Made by a program: the position numbers and the translations under genes
Notes under the pieces: model-generated
What the model was told of the DNA's origin: nothing
Seen by the model: the letters and a program-made list of their open reading frames with translations, nothing else
The model's database searches: none
Shown here: positions 40,180 to 52,717 of the stretch, piece by piece
Layout of the letters: each line of letters begins with the position of its first letter
Numbering within the stretch: the stretch's first letter is position 1
Source: Fratercula arctica
Taxonomy: Eukaryota > Chordata > Aves > Charadriiformes > Alcidae
Direction of reading: 5' to 3'
Length of the DNA stretch: 64,000 nt
NCBI GenBank assembly: GCA_947846985.1
Contig: CANTUZ010000002.1
Coordinates: forward strand, 13,189,587 to 13,253,586

Positions 40180-43100
40180 GGGACTGCATCTCCTTGCAGC
40201 TCCCTGACACTCGCCTTTACCCAACAGTCACCTTTGCCTGCTCCAGGGTTATACTGGTCTAGTCACCTGCTCCCAGGCTAACCCTGCATCTGGGACTTTT
40301 GGATGCTTATCTGAAATGGCATTTGCAGCTCATCATCTGACTCTCTGGAGGAATGCTGAGTGTGCTCTGCTGCACGGGCAGTGACACAGGGTGACACTTT
40401 GCTCTGGGGGAGAGTGGCTGCCAGCAACGGCCACTGCACTAATTTGTTAGTGGAAACATTCAGAAAGCCTGATACGAGACTTCAGAATTATTTTTTGGAG
40501 GCATGTAAGTTTACTTTATGTATGTATGTTTATGCAGAAGGTGGTACTGCTTGCAATATTTATAGTTTTCCTCCAAGAGCTGGCTTAAAACACATTAAAA
40601 TAAACACAGTTGGCATCACTGGTTGACACAAAGGCACACACAACTTCACTGGAGCTGTGTTAGTTTACAGCAAAGATCTGGCTGAGGCATTGCAGAAACT
40701 AGAAAGTAGGAACCTGCAAATAAATACATCTAAAGTGTATTTTGGATTCCCCAGGTCTGTAAGATAGACGGCGTGCATAATGTTACACAACAGATGTAAT
40801 TAGTGCCAAGTGAAAAGAAATGAACCAACCTCCTCAAAGTAAAAAGCATAAGAAATCTTAATTAATTAATTATTTGCTAGGTAAATCTCAGTGATTCAAA
40901 CTCTCCTAGAATCAGCAGCAAAACAACTTGTAACTTTCTAAAAAGGAATCTTGATTATTCAAATAAATTCAGAACACTTGTAATTTTAGCTTTTTGTTAC
41001 TCCTCAAAAGCACCTTTGGGAATTTTTTAGGACTAAATCAGTTTGTCCATATATATCACAGGAAAAACTCTCCCACATCAGTTTGCAGCTAAGAACCTTT
41101 CAGAAGCAGTTGATTCTCATCCTTGTTGGAAGATATATTGAGGATTAAAGACGCAGCAGGCTTGTTGCAGTTATCTGTTCATATGTGTTCAAAGCAGGTA
41201 TACATCTGTCGAAGTTGAGTTCTGGAGGCTTTTCACCTCATAAAACATTATGATGATTACAAAACAGCTTTTTCACAATTTTAGACAGCATTTTACAAAA
41301 TCAGAAGGTATACGCCTACAGGCTTTGTAGTGGTCTCTAATCATAGAAAGTATTTTAGATTTAGTATTTAGAAAATATCTGTCAGCATAAGGACAAGAGG
41401 ACTTTAGAACAAATCACCAAAAAATCTGAGAGATGTGAAGAATCTCAGCAGGGGCTACTTGTAAATAGTGATGTAAGTTGTAACAAAATACCAGTGGGTA
41501 GGTAAAATGAACAGCTAGAGGTACCTATGGCTCTGAATAATTATATTTATGCAAATATTTAGAGGTAAAGAGAACAGCAACCTCATTTTGAGGACTGGAA
41601 GTATCTTTGCTAGACACCAGGGTGACTAGATACTAAAGCTTTCATTAAAAAAAACCCAAACAAACTTACTTGTATTTTTTATTGATGCATCCTCAGTGGG
41701 ACATGACACTGACTAGTCCAGAATTTATCCCTTTATTTGGGTTGTAGAAATTCAGCAGCATGCTGCAACACCATGCCCCATCTGAGAACAGAAAACACAG
41801 GTTACACAGCAGAATATGAGTAAAGATAACACTGAAGACAGAGGCTGATGGGTATTGGAAACGGCCCCCTCCTGCCTGCAAGAAAAGTACGTTCAGGGTG
41901 GTGCAATTACCGAGTTGCTCACCCACTGAGGGCTACAACCTCATGAGATCAAAATCATTACACTTTTCTTTCATCTGGTCTTGTATAATCTGTTTATTAG
42001 GAAATAGCTTACAGCACTGAAAGATTGCATAAAGTAAGGGATCCTAACCAGGCCTATTTCTTTAGCTTAAATTAAAAACAAACACAAGAAGGCAAAATAA
42101 ACCCCTCCACCATCTCCGCTGAGGCAAAGAAGTGAAAACTGCTCTGAAGCCTCTCACGGTGCCTGAGATAATAGCCTGAGAAGCTGCAGCTGACTAAAGA
42201 TTCATGTGGCTGTGTAAGGGCAGCAAGTGGACCATTTCAGCTGAGCATTTTAACAGAAGGCCATTGGCAAACAGATTGACAACTTCTTAAATCCATGTTA
42301 ATAATGGGTTATATATGATGTCCTCAATAGGGCAGAGAGCTCGTAATATGTGGTGTCCCATTGACATCGTCCAAGCTCTCATAGCTATGTTAAATCCAAC
42401 TTTGTTACTGTGAAACACCAGAAGATTTTGCACGCTGCTTAGAATTCCCTGAGTTATTAATAATTTTAGGTTTTGGGTATATGTCAACAAGATCAACATA
42501 AAATTATGGGGTTTTGTTCCATTCAATTTATACACTTCAGAAAACTAATTTTTATGCTTCCAGAAAGTAAGTTAAAGTGATCATATTATCATATTAAAGT
42601 TTACAAATTTCTGCAACATTATACAGGCAAAATTGCTTAGTTAATTTTCAAACAGGTTGGAAACTGATTTTTAATTGTATTTGCAACTGAAATGGAGACA
42701 GGGTACCTGTTGAATATTTGCTGTCATTTCAGATTGTAGTCTGCAAAAAATGCTAATTAAAGCAGTGGGTCATATCTTGTGGTGTCAAAGAGATGTGATG
42801 CTTCCTTTACTTGGTAACAATAATGTGTTTTCGACTGCTACTGAAGTAAAAATCTGACAGCTGCCAGGAAAGGGCAAGGCAACCACATACTGACAAGATT
42901 TTCACTTGTTCAGTATTATGTTGAAGACCCAAGGAAAATAAGCATCCCAGGGAAAAAAAGCTGTTGTGCTGTGATGAAACTGAGACAAAGTATTTGCAAT
43001 TCCTCCTATATGGAATAGACTTTACTTAAATGAACAGTGAGTTTCTAAATTGATTTACACTACTGAAATCATACTCATATGGGTAGTAAGTTTGCACAAG

Positions 43101-46100
43101 TGATATTGTAATCACGGTGGGTAATATCCTGTGAGCTGCAGGACCCATAAATGTCGACACTATTGTCTTAAAGCCACTTATATTTAATTTTCTCCAGAGG
43201 GAGAAAAATATTCTCCACTCTACAAAAAAAGCTCTGCTTACAGGAAACAAACAAACATAAACACTCCCTGCAAAATGCAAAATACCAGAGGAATGACCAG
43301 ATGTGGAAGATGGTCATTTCCTAAATTGATAGTGCTCTTGCTTGTGGGCAGTGGCTTGGGTTACAGACAGAAGATGGGGGACTCTGGTTCCCTTCCAGAT
43401 CAACCTCCTCTGAACACAGCCACTGACATGCAGTCTTGCAGCCAATGTACAGGGGTTTGCTCAGAATAAACTTGCTTAGCGGGTCAGACAAGTCAGTTCC
43501 ATCAGGAGCCATATTTTCCTCCAAGACATCAGCTGCTAAGTGGTTTCATTACTTCTCAGGGACATTTTTCTCTTAAGACTAGTGGTGCCAGTTATCTGGC
43601 GGTGTTTGAAGCTACAAGCTTTTAATTCCCCTCCAAGCTATACTTCCTTACAAGGCAAGAAAAGCCCTGGATCTTATCAAACCATACACTAGGACCATGT
43701 TTGAAGATTGTGGAAACGACTGTATGGCAAATAAATAACAAACACGCTTTTGCAAGTTCAGTTTTGCATATGGCTTATGCCATAAAGCGATATCCTAGAT
43801 CTCACATTGACTGATGAAATGACACAGCTAGTGCTTCAAACGTCGATACAGTTGCGTACACTCAAAGAGACACTTTGAGAGAATGCTAAAGCATTTTTCT
43901 TTATCGCAAAGGTATTTTTCTTGCTGTTATTTGTAGCATATATCTTAGAAGCTTGAGAACAGAAACTGCCAAATTTTCCATACTCTTTGTCTTATTTGTA
44001 TGTAAATTCACCAGTTTGTCATGAAACCTGGACCATTGCCATTTGAATAGCTAGCGCTTCCATTTCTCCTTGAAAAGGAAAAAAAAGTGGAAGAGGGGAA
44101 AAAAATACAGGAACATTTGTTTTGAAGAAAAATGTGGAAAGAAAATGTTTAAATAGTGGGAAGAAGGATTGTCCTTGGACCTCATCAACCTTCACAGTGC
44201 CCCTCTGTTTATTGGGCAAATGAGATGTAAGTTTGGTTTTTTACTGTTAAGTCTTCAGGCTTTCTTTCCTGAAGTTAAAGGGTATCTGAATATCAGCATT
44301 ATCTCCAATTGAATTTTACTATTCTTCCTCATGTTATAGATTATTGATTCAAGTAACACCTCTGCATTCAGTCAAATTATGGGATGAAGTATTATATGAT
44401 TTGGAATCTATGATTTCTCTAAGAATTTAGTATTCTGCAATTCTTTACCTTCAGATATTTTCCAGATCATCTGCTAATTCAGAGCTGAGGTCATTTTGCA
44501 ATGGTCCTAAACAAATGCAAAATCCAAGAAGCTGTCAGTCCATTTTTAATCCGTTTCTTATGTTCTTGTCCTAGTGGTACAGGAAAGATTACACATGATC
44601 TTAAAATGAGAAATGTAAATACATGGCATGTTTGGAATAGGGTGAGAAATGTCTTTATAATCTACTGCTACTCTTCAAAAATATTGCCTTCCTGGCAGCT
44701 AAGGACCTGATACAAAGTACACAGAAGTCAGGGAAAAAGAATATAATAGACTTTGATGACCTTTCTATGAGGTCATTTTATTTCTCGTACTGTGCAAATA
44801 TTTACATTGTTTATGAAAAACTTTGAAATGGTTGTGTCCCCCAGTTTTTATTTGTATCCCTTATAAGGATTCATAAAGAAGTGATGTTAGCAGATTTATC
44901 AATCCTTCTGATAGATTCAAAATTGTTTTCAGTTCATCTCAAAGTCTCATTTTTTTCCAAGGGGAAAAAACAAGCCAAATTCCTTAACCTTTGCACATGA
45001 TTTATAGTAAATCTGCTGCATTTAATCTATTGTTCAAACTCAGTTTCATTTGTCTTGCCCTACACTGCACTTTCTGTAAGGCAATAACACAGTTTTCTTT
45101 GGCTGATTTATGCTAGGAATGTAATTATGAAATTCCAGGTCTGGGTCCTGAACTCCCTTCTCAGGCTGTGCCACAGAAAAACCAAAGACCCCTTTGAAAT
45201 AGAAAGAAAGGGAGATAAGCCAACAACAAGGCCATTTCCTCAACATTTGGAAAATTTTTTACACCAGTTCATGCTGTGAAGCCCTGCAAATACATTTTAG
45301 TGTTCCGCCATGGGTCATGGGAGAAAAAAGGGTAGGAAGATGCCACAGCAACTGTGGGAAGTGTTTTCACCTCTGAGCTACATGGAAAGCCAAAGTCAGT
45401 GTGGTCTCCATGTACGTAGCAGACCCGCATTTGTTGTGGATGATTGAATGACTCATGGATTATTCCAAGAAAAACACCTTCACTTAGCTCTGATGTCCTA
45501 AGGGCATTTTTTGCTCCAAAGGTTCCATGGCTGGCAGATACATTAAGTCCCATCACTCATGTTGCGTTCCCCTTAGAAATTAAGACTGCTCTGCTGCTCA
45601 AAGAAAAGAAGAGACTAAGCTAGCTAACCAATTATTTCAGGGGGTCTCACCATGAGCCATGTGAATGATGGTTAAAAATACAACAAGGAGCTGAAGCAGG
45701 AAAATGTAAGCAATACATTAAGTAGGAAAAAAAAAATTAAACACAATAAAGTAAAAAAAAATAGAAACACAATATGTATTTTGCTCTTGATAAGGGGGAG
45801 AAGATGACAAAATAAAGAAATAGCCTGACTAATTATGAAAAAATAGACATATAAAAGAAGTACTGAGGAAAAAGTGACAGATATATGAGGTAGACCAGAG
45901 TTTTCAGAAAAAGCTTTCAGAAACTGCGTAAGATTTCATTGCAATCTCCTACGTGCTGGGACAAAGCTCAAGTCAGTGTAGGAGAGCTTTATTTCCGTCA
46001 CTAATATCCACATAGGAAACAACTGACACAGATGAACAGAGGTTAGACAGAAAGCCAAGGATGACTAGAAGAGTTCTATAGAATTACTACTAGACATCAT

Positions 46101-48689
46101 CCATGCAAAAAATACAAGTCTGAACAGATGATGATCTGTTTGTCTAGGAGACCTTGTAAACAAAAAAAAGGAATACATACATTCACAATGATTGCATTTG
46201 TGTTGCACTTGAAATTGCCAGCTTAATGACTTTCATATGCTCCTCCTCATTTGAGCCACGCTTTAGAAATGTACACGTAACATGAAATGTTTGTGGGATA
46301 TCACCCCAGTAAAGTACAAATACACATCTAAGATTATAGGGTTTGTGTCTTACACTGAGGGACTACAAAATAGTTGTTTAGAAAGGTTAAAAGAGAATTA
46401 GGCTGTTACAATAGAGCTGAAGATTGTAGACCTATTAATTGGACTTCCTTTGTTAAATTTTCTGATATGAAATATAGAAAAACGGATCTCTGGAAAGAAT
46501 TATTTTAAAGGATAATATTTATTCACACTCCAAAACTAGTAAAGAGAATATTAAGTACTGCTATAAGAAAGTGCCACCTTTCCCACCTCAGCATGGAATC
46601 CATTTTAAGCACGACGCTCATTTGTAAACTCAAAGAATCAAGGCTGTAGCTTTGGGATTATTCTCAAAAGTAATCATTGTGGCTATGAATGTGTTTGAAA
46701 AAATTATGAAACCCTAACATTATAATACTACAAAGATTAAACAGGGCAATCCAAATGCTCATTTTCATTCCAAGATGCTATACTCAACATAGAGCATCAT
46801 TGTTAATGTGAAAGACTTGGTTAATCAAAGTCTTTCCTTACATAGAGTACAAGAGACGCAGTGAAGCGATTTAACCTTCAGAGCATCAGCTCCTGTAATT
46901 GAACCACACATTTTTATTCACTGGGAAACAAGGCAGTCTATGGGTGGTTTATTGAAAATGACAGAAAAAAAAGAGGACATGGTTTTGTTAAGTTCAAGAA
47001 GAGAGTGTATCATATTTTAGTATAAGCTTATGAAGCTATGAGACAGCTATTGAATATACCTATAAGAACATGAACAAAATCATTGCTTTTTCAAGTGCAG
47101 AGAAATAAAATATATTACTATTATCACAACAGAAATAGTCAGATGCAGGAGAACATCCTTTTATTGATCTAACATCAGGGGACTCGGTGTATTAGGGAAC
47201 TGTAAACAAACCCTAGTACAATGAAAAACATGTGTTCCATGATAACAGTACCTGAAGACAAGTAGTTTATTTTCATTTGGATTCAGTGTATGCTAGGAGA
47301 AAGACTTCTTCACCAGCAAAAAGTGCAATTGAAAAAAATACACAATTAGCTGCTTGGACACAACTCATTGCAAAGAGATGATGAAAGGTAGAAAAGATCA
47401 AGAAGAAATTAAAGGAATATTCAAGGATCTGAAAACTAAAAAAAAAAAAAAATCATTGTCCATCACCTTCAAAAATGAAACAGGAAAGCATGAAATATTT
47501 TAAAAATAAAATAAGCAAAGAAAAATAACCACAAGGGAAGCACTGGAGAATTCTAAGACTTCTTACTTAGTAAGAAGTTGATGTTTTCTTTCGCAAAAGG
47601 CAATAGGCTAGAACAGGAAATAACACGCCGAAGTAAAGCAACCATAAAACGTATATTGATGTCACGGAAAAATTCCCAATGGGAATCTTCTGGGGAATGA
47701 CTGCAGAATATTTTCCTAAGTGGAATAGTGGTACTGCTGCCACTTGGCTCATTTAAAACTACCTTGTGTGATGTTTTAAAGCTTACAGATCCTGAATGCT
47801 TGGTTTGACACCATGAATGGTTAATTTTTTTAAAAAAAGAATGGGATTATTTTCTCAATGTGTCGAGTGGATGAAGTCACCTGGCCTTATTTCAGTAGGT
47901 GAGCACAGGCACAGTCCCTGGCTCTGCACTTCAGCACACATTTCAGCCAGGCTGCCAGGTCTTGGGTACCAAGAGCTGTTTGCCTGGGGTCCGCACATCC
48001 CTGCCTGTGACCAGACACTGGAGGGACATGAACTTTCCTGGGCTCCAGCACAGATCCTGCAGCAGATGTCTCAGCTTGGCCACGGTGATGTGGATTCCCA
48101 TGAGGAGCCCATCAAGCATCCACATCCATGGACACATAGGAACAGCTGAGAAAAGGAAGGTTTTGCTCTGACTCAGAAACACAAATCAGTTCTCCAGTGC
48201 TAGCAAATTTGGGTAATATTTTAGAGGGTTCCAAACTTTAACCAGATCTTTTCAATCTGAGAAAAGCAGGGAAACCTATAGCATCTCAGGAGAGTATCTA
48301 AGCTATAAGGTAATTTGTGTAGGAATACTTTTCCTCCGCCCATCTGAAACTGGGCAATTGTGCAATCAGAAACACCAGTTTCAAAGAGCCAGAAGACAGC
48401 AGGCAAAGAACGAACCTGGCTCTAATCTGTGATTATGGACTCTACTTATTTTTATGTAACATAAAAATGCAAAAAGCAAGATAATGAGAAAGACATATAT
48501 AGGTGCTGTTTAACAGAAACAGAGTAAGTGAATAAACAGCAAAGGCAAAGCTGAAGTGCTATAACTAATTCTCCTAAACCTCCGTGAGAGATTTGTTATC
48601 TTTGAACACTTGTTCTTTTGTGAAGGATAATGTTAATAGGATGCTCACAGCAATCATTGCTAATGAGGAAATGTTAAGTTCAAAATGAG
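40180..48689. other. AT-rich non-coding DNA
   Basis: No gene is recognised. A GC-richer patch continues from the previous entry to about 40,440. A second lies at about 47,880-48,170, where two plus frames (110 and 90 codons) and one minus frame overlap without recognisable features. Poly(A) occurs at about 47,427-47,441 and A-rich runs at 45,727-45,765. Everything else is plain AT-rich DNA. Confidence 0.5.
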
Positions 48690-49140
48690 AACGAGGAGTC
48701 ACAGGCGCAGGAATATGTGTGCAGCTTTTATACTATGAACTCCTCACAACACAGAGGGGGACCCAGATCTGGCAAAGAATGCAGACTGTTCTGAACGTCG
48801 GCTGAAGTGTTGTTTAAGTGCCCCGTAGCCTGCCTTGAGTGCCTGGCGTGGGGTGGAGCAGAGCCCCGGCGGCCCCCCGGAGGGAGGGAGGGAGCTGGGC
48901 GAAGGGAGCGGGGCCGGGAGCCGCAGGGAGCGGGGGGCAGGCAGGGGAGGGGGCGAGGCCGCGGGGAGGCAGCAAGGCCTGCGCCCAGCCCCGGCAGCAG
49001 CACCGCGCCGGGACCACGGCACTCCTGCGAGCGGGTGGGTCCTCGACGCCCGGTGTGAACACACACCACACACACCCCTCCCCCCGGGGGGCTGGTGTTC
49101 CTGCCCCGGCCCTGCTGCAGCCCAGCCTCCCCCCGCCAGC

Positions 49141-49225
49141 CCACTCACCGCTGGCCCGGGCCGTACTGGGGCAGCGCGGCCTGCGGGCGTCCTTTATAGC
49201 TGCTCGCATTGTGACGCGTCCCCTG
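49141..49225 (-). promoter_or_regulatory. Putative TATA promoter and splice donor
   Basis: On the minus strand the order is the palindrome GACGCGTC (49,213-49,220), a TATAAA box (49,193-49,198) and a GC-rich stretch where transcription would begin (about 49,165-49,170). A consensus-like donor, CAGCG|GTGAGT, follows with GT at 49,148-49,147. The exon would be only about 20 nt, as in some genes with tiny non-coding first exons. The spacing from TATA to the expected start is inside a CpG island, which supports a promoter. There is no RNA evidence, and the CR1 fragment ends about 100 bp upstream. Confidence 0.35.
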
Positions 49226-49329
49226 TGGCGTCCCAGGCGCCAAAGCGCATCACGGGCTCGGCTGGCACCCAGCCCCCCTCCTCGGGCCCCCGCCCCGGCT
49301 CCGCGACCCACAGCTGCCCAGCTTCTACC

Positions 49330-50412
49330 GTCGTAGAAGGCCACCAGATCTGTCAAGCATGACTTGCCCTTGGTAAAGCCATGTTGGCTGTCCCAAATCA
49401 CCTCCTTATTTTCCATGTGCCTTAGCAAGAGATTCCAGGAGGCTCTGCTCCATGATCTGGCCGGGCACAGAGGTGAGACTGAGCAGCCTGTAGTTCCCCG
49501 GGTCTTCCTTTTTTCCCTTTTTGAAAATGGGCGTTATGTTTCCCATTTTCCAGTCAGTGGGAACTTCACCAGACTGTCACGACTTTTCAAATATAACAGA
49601 AAGCGGCTTAGCAACTTCATCTGCCAGCTCCCTCAGGACCCATGGATGGATTTCATCAGATCCCATGGACTTACATACCTTCAGGTTCCTTAGATGGTCT
49701 CGAACCTGATCTTCTCCTGTAGTAGGTGGCTCTTCATTTTCATAGCCCCTGTTTTAGCCTTCTGCAACTTGTGCGGTGTGGTCAGAGCCCTTGCCAGTGA
49801 AGACCAAGGTGAAAAAGTCATTCAGTACCTCAACCTTCTCCATATCCTGGGTGACCAGGTCTCCTGTTTCCTTCCGGAGAGGGCCCACATCTTCCCTACT
49901 CTTCTCGTTATCTCCAACATACTTACAGAAGTTTTTCGTGTCGTCCTTGATGTCTCTGGCAAGATTTAATTCTATATGGGCTTTAGCTTGCCTAATCTGG
50001 TTCCTACCCACTCGGACAGTTTCTCTGTATTCTTCCCAGTCTATCTGTCCTTGCTTCCTCTCTCTGTAGGCCCCCTTTTTGCTTTTGAGCATGTCCAGGA
50101 GCAACTTGTTCATCCATGCAGGCCTCCTGGCTTTTTTGCCTGATGACATCTTTCTTGGGATACACTGCTCCTGAGCTTGGAGGAGGTGATCCTTGAATAC
50201 TAACTGGCTTTCTTGGGCCCCTCTCCCCTCCAGTACTTTTTCACGTGTTAGCCTGCCAAGCAGGTCCCTCAAGAGGCCAAAATCTGCTCTTCTGAAGTCC
50301 AGGGTAGTGAGCTTGCTGCTCACCCCCCTCGCTGCCTTAAGGATCTTGAATTCTACCACTTCATGATCACTGCAGCCAAGGCTACCCTTGAGCTTCACAT
50401 TCCCCACCAGCC
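49330..50412 (-). mobile_element. Internal CR1 fragment, both ends missing
   Basis: CR1 homology on the minus strand runs from [12 protein letters not shown], in the C-terminal part of the endonuclease region (50,412), to DLVAFYDG in the reverse transcriptase (49,330). It then stops abruptly on both sides in GC-rich sequence. The 3' UTR and terminal octamers that every ordinary CR1 insertion keeps are absent. The fragment aligns with 61,112-62,210 of the long copy in this window. Its arrival is better explained by recombination, repair-patch insertion or copying of a chimeric transcript than by normal CR1 retrotransposition. Confidence 0.9.
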
Positions 50413-50473
50413 CCTCCTTAGGGCTGACATTAAGGGGGTAAGACTGGCCGCTGCTGGTCCCACCCCTGCCTTG
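49754..50473 (-). pseudogene. CR1 ORF2 linker region, 239 open codons
   Basis: This is a long intact frame for the segment between endonuclease and reverse transcriptase of CR1 ORF2. Recognisable parts in order are [38 protein letters not shown], the basic [24 protein letters not shown] region, and the [15 protein letters not shown] and [14 protein letters not shown] blocks. The frame stays open through the junction at 50,412 for about 20 more codons of GC-rich DNA, up to a TGA at 50,474-50,476. Beyond the stop at 49,754, the RT N-terminal part (49,330-49,753) continues with frameshifts and stops. No catalytic motif of either enzyme is complete, so enzymatic activity is not expected. Confidence 0.85.
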
Positions 50474-50605
50474 TCAGCCACCCTCGCTCGAGCTGCCAGC
50501 TCCCCACGGGTCCCCGCGCTGCCCTGGCCTTTCCCCACCTCAGGAAAACTCAGGAAAAGCCGCCATCGCCCAGCTCCACTCCGGACATGCCGGCACCAGA
50601 GCAGT

Positions 50606-52717
50606 TTGTCGCAGCGAGAATATACTATTGTTTTCTTTATTTGTATGCCTTTCTGGGTGGATACATAAGTAGCTTGAGTTTGTGAAAATTAAATGTGTGA
50701 GACTAAATTTCTTCCCCTCTTTTCTTAGATCAATAACCCTTGGAGGTGACCGATATGGTATAAATTACTGGATCATTTGCATTTGCTGTTTTTCACAGTG
50801 CTTCCCTAACCACCTGTGTTTGTACAGTTGTTCAAAACAAATGTTGCCTGGTGTGACATTACCTGTTGAGTGACAAGCACATTCCCTTTGCAATTGTGTG
50901 GGCTGAGAGAGACCAGGAAGGATGTGAAACCAGGAAGGATGTCCATGTGTTCTAATAGGTATACTAATACTGTAGATGTACCTCCACGCTTTCATAGTGT
51001 AGAAAGATTGTGAGGTTGGAGAGGTGAAAAGATAAAAAAAAACATGTCTTTTATTTCTCACGTAACAGAGCCAAACCATTGTAAATTTATGAATAAATCT
51101 GTTCTGGTAACATTCCCGTCTCCTAAGGGAAAAAAAAAAAAAAAAAAAAGAAAAAGAAAAAGAAAACCAACAGAACAATGAGTGTCAGAAACCTTGATAA
51201 AAGACTTTTCTCACTGAATTTGTACTTCAAATTTGCTAACAGGAGAAATGTAGGTAGCACAGATAAGCCTTTTGCATTTTAGATACTGAACTGCTTTGCT
51301 CTAAACTTTGGAAGCATCCAATAGTTTCTGTAGTCATGAGTGTAGCTTTAATATCAAATTTATAGAGCAGAGTTATTAAGGAGTTGCTCAGACACTTATA
51401 TTTTTCTAAAAAAATGCTGTTTCAGCAAAATGTAAAGCTGATTTCAAAGAAAATTTCAGCTCTAAGTATTTCTCTGAGCCAAAGCATTCCTTTAAAAAAA
51501 GAAAAATGAAGTTTAACCTTTCATGTCAGAATAGCCAATATTTTGTCATTAGGATATCAGTTTCTCAGATAGGTAATTTTTTTTTTTTTAATTCCACCAC
51601 TGACAAAGGGTAAAATCTGATACTGAGCCCAGAGCAAGTCTCCTGGCTGTTCTGACATTGGTCTTCTTCAGTTAATCCTGCTTCATTTTTCTTTTTATGA
51701 ATACACAGAGTCCCAACTGAACCACATTAAGGACAAAATGGTCATGATTTGCTTTTACAGGAAAAGTTGTAAGGCTCCCAACCCACCCTGATTTAGGTTT
51801 CTAAGCATGAAAAGGGGCAGTGTAGCTCTTACCCCTGGGATCAAACTACTGTAGCACTTACCATTGAGATCAGACTGGAATGCAGTGGTTGCTATTGCTC
51901 AGATCTGCATCACTTTCTCCTTATTGTTCAGCTTCCTTTGGATCTGACACTGAAACAAGGAAATCTTTCCATACCCAAGACTCTAGAGCTCCTGGCAGTT
52001 AAGGGACTGAAATGCTCAGAGATGCGATCCCTTTGTTTCTCCTTGGATCTTTAGTGTATTAGGATGGGACCCCCTTACTGATTTTAAGGTAGTATTCAAC
52101 TCATCTACAGCCATCTGATAACAGCTGTCTAGTCTAGACTAGTCACTGAAGCCCCCCTCTATAGTCAGTGCAGAAATTCAGGCTCCACCAGGGTATGATT
52201 CACCTCAAGAGCTTTTGCATGATAATAGGAATTGCCCTCTGAAGGCAACTTATCTCTCTCCATTGACTATTAAGAGAGTTTATTCACCCTTCTTAAACTG
52301 TGCTTCCACTTTATCAGTGGGCATGAATCACATCTTTTTTTTTTGTTTCAGTTTTCAAAACAAAAGATGGGAATAGTAACACATTCCTATATCCACAGAG
52401 TCTTGTAAAGATAAATACGTTACAAGGATGGGAGAAGCCATATGGTAATTACTGCCATCAAATGAATGTTACAGTGAGATGACTTACGCTTTTACGAAGC
52501 TTCATTTGAGACCTTTGGCAAATACTGACCCTGGTACAACACTACAGCTTCAGGTCTGGCAAGACCTGGGTAATCATATAACCACCAGATACAAAAGAAT
52601 GAAGAATTTGAGTTCCTGAAATATTTCTCCTTACCTCAGCTTCATGACTAAAATGTAATATATCTACACTTGTTTTATGTGTTTTCTTCTCTAAGGAAGA
52701 CATAACTGGATTGTGTG
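50606..52717. other. AT-rich non-coding DNA
   Basis: No gene is recognised. A 14-bp direct repeat, accaggaaggatgt, occurs twice near 50,912 and 50,931. An A-rich tract (19 or more A, then GAAAAA units) lies at 51,130-51,165. T runs occur at about 51,578-51,590. Confidence 0.55.
51130..51165 (+). repeat. Poly(A) and (GAAAAA)n tract
   Basis: A long A run passes into a few GAAAAA hexamers. This could be a decayed poly(A) tail of a retrocopy, but no recognisable gene-derived sequence precedes it, so it is listed as a simple repeat. Confidence 0.85.

Larger units (their letters stand above)
48690..50605 (-). other. GC-rich island interrupted by a CR1 fragment
   Basis: Two very GC- and CpG-rich arms (about 48,790-49,329 and 50,413-50,605) flank an internal CR1 piece in AT-rich surroundings. 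The left arm contains (GGGA)n-like runs, long C/G runs and dozens of CpG, as in an unmethylated promoter island. On the minus strand it carries TATAAA at 49,193-49,198 and a second TATAAAA at 48,726-48,732. Open frames of up to 204 codons on both strands here, rich in Gly, Ala, Pro and Arg, reflect the lack of stops in GC-rich DNA and are not supported as proteins. I do not recognise the source gene. Confidence 0.6.

Noticed and set aside
48814..49428. 204-codon minus frame joining CR1 RT sequence to a Gly/Ala/Arg/Pro-rich part
   Set aside because: Only the first 34 or so residues are CR1. The rest is GC-rich DNA open in several frames on both strands, with no domain, so coding is not supported.
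51130..51165. Poly(A) tail of a processed pseudogene
   Set aside because: No recognisable transcript-like sequence precedes it and no flanking duplication was found.
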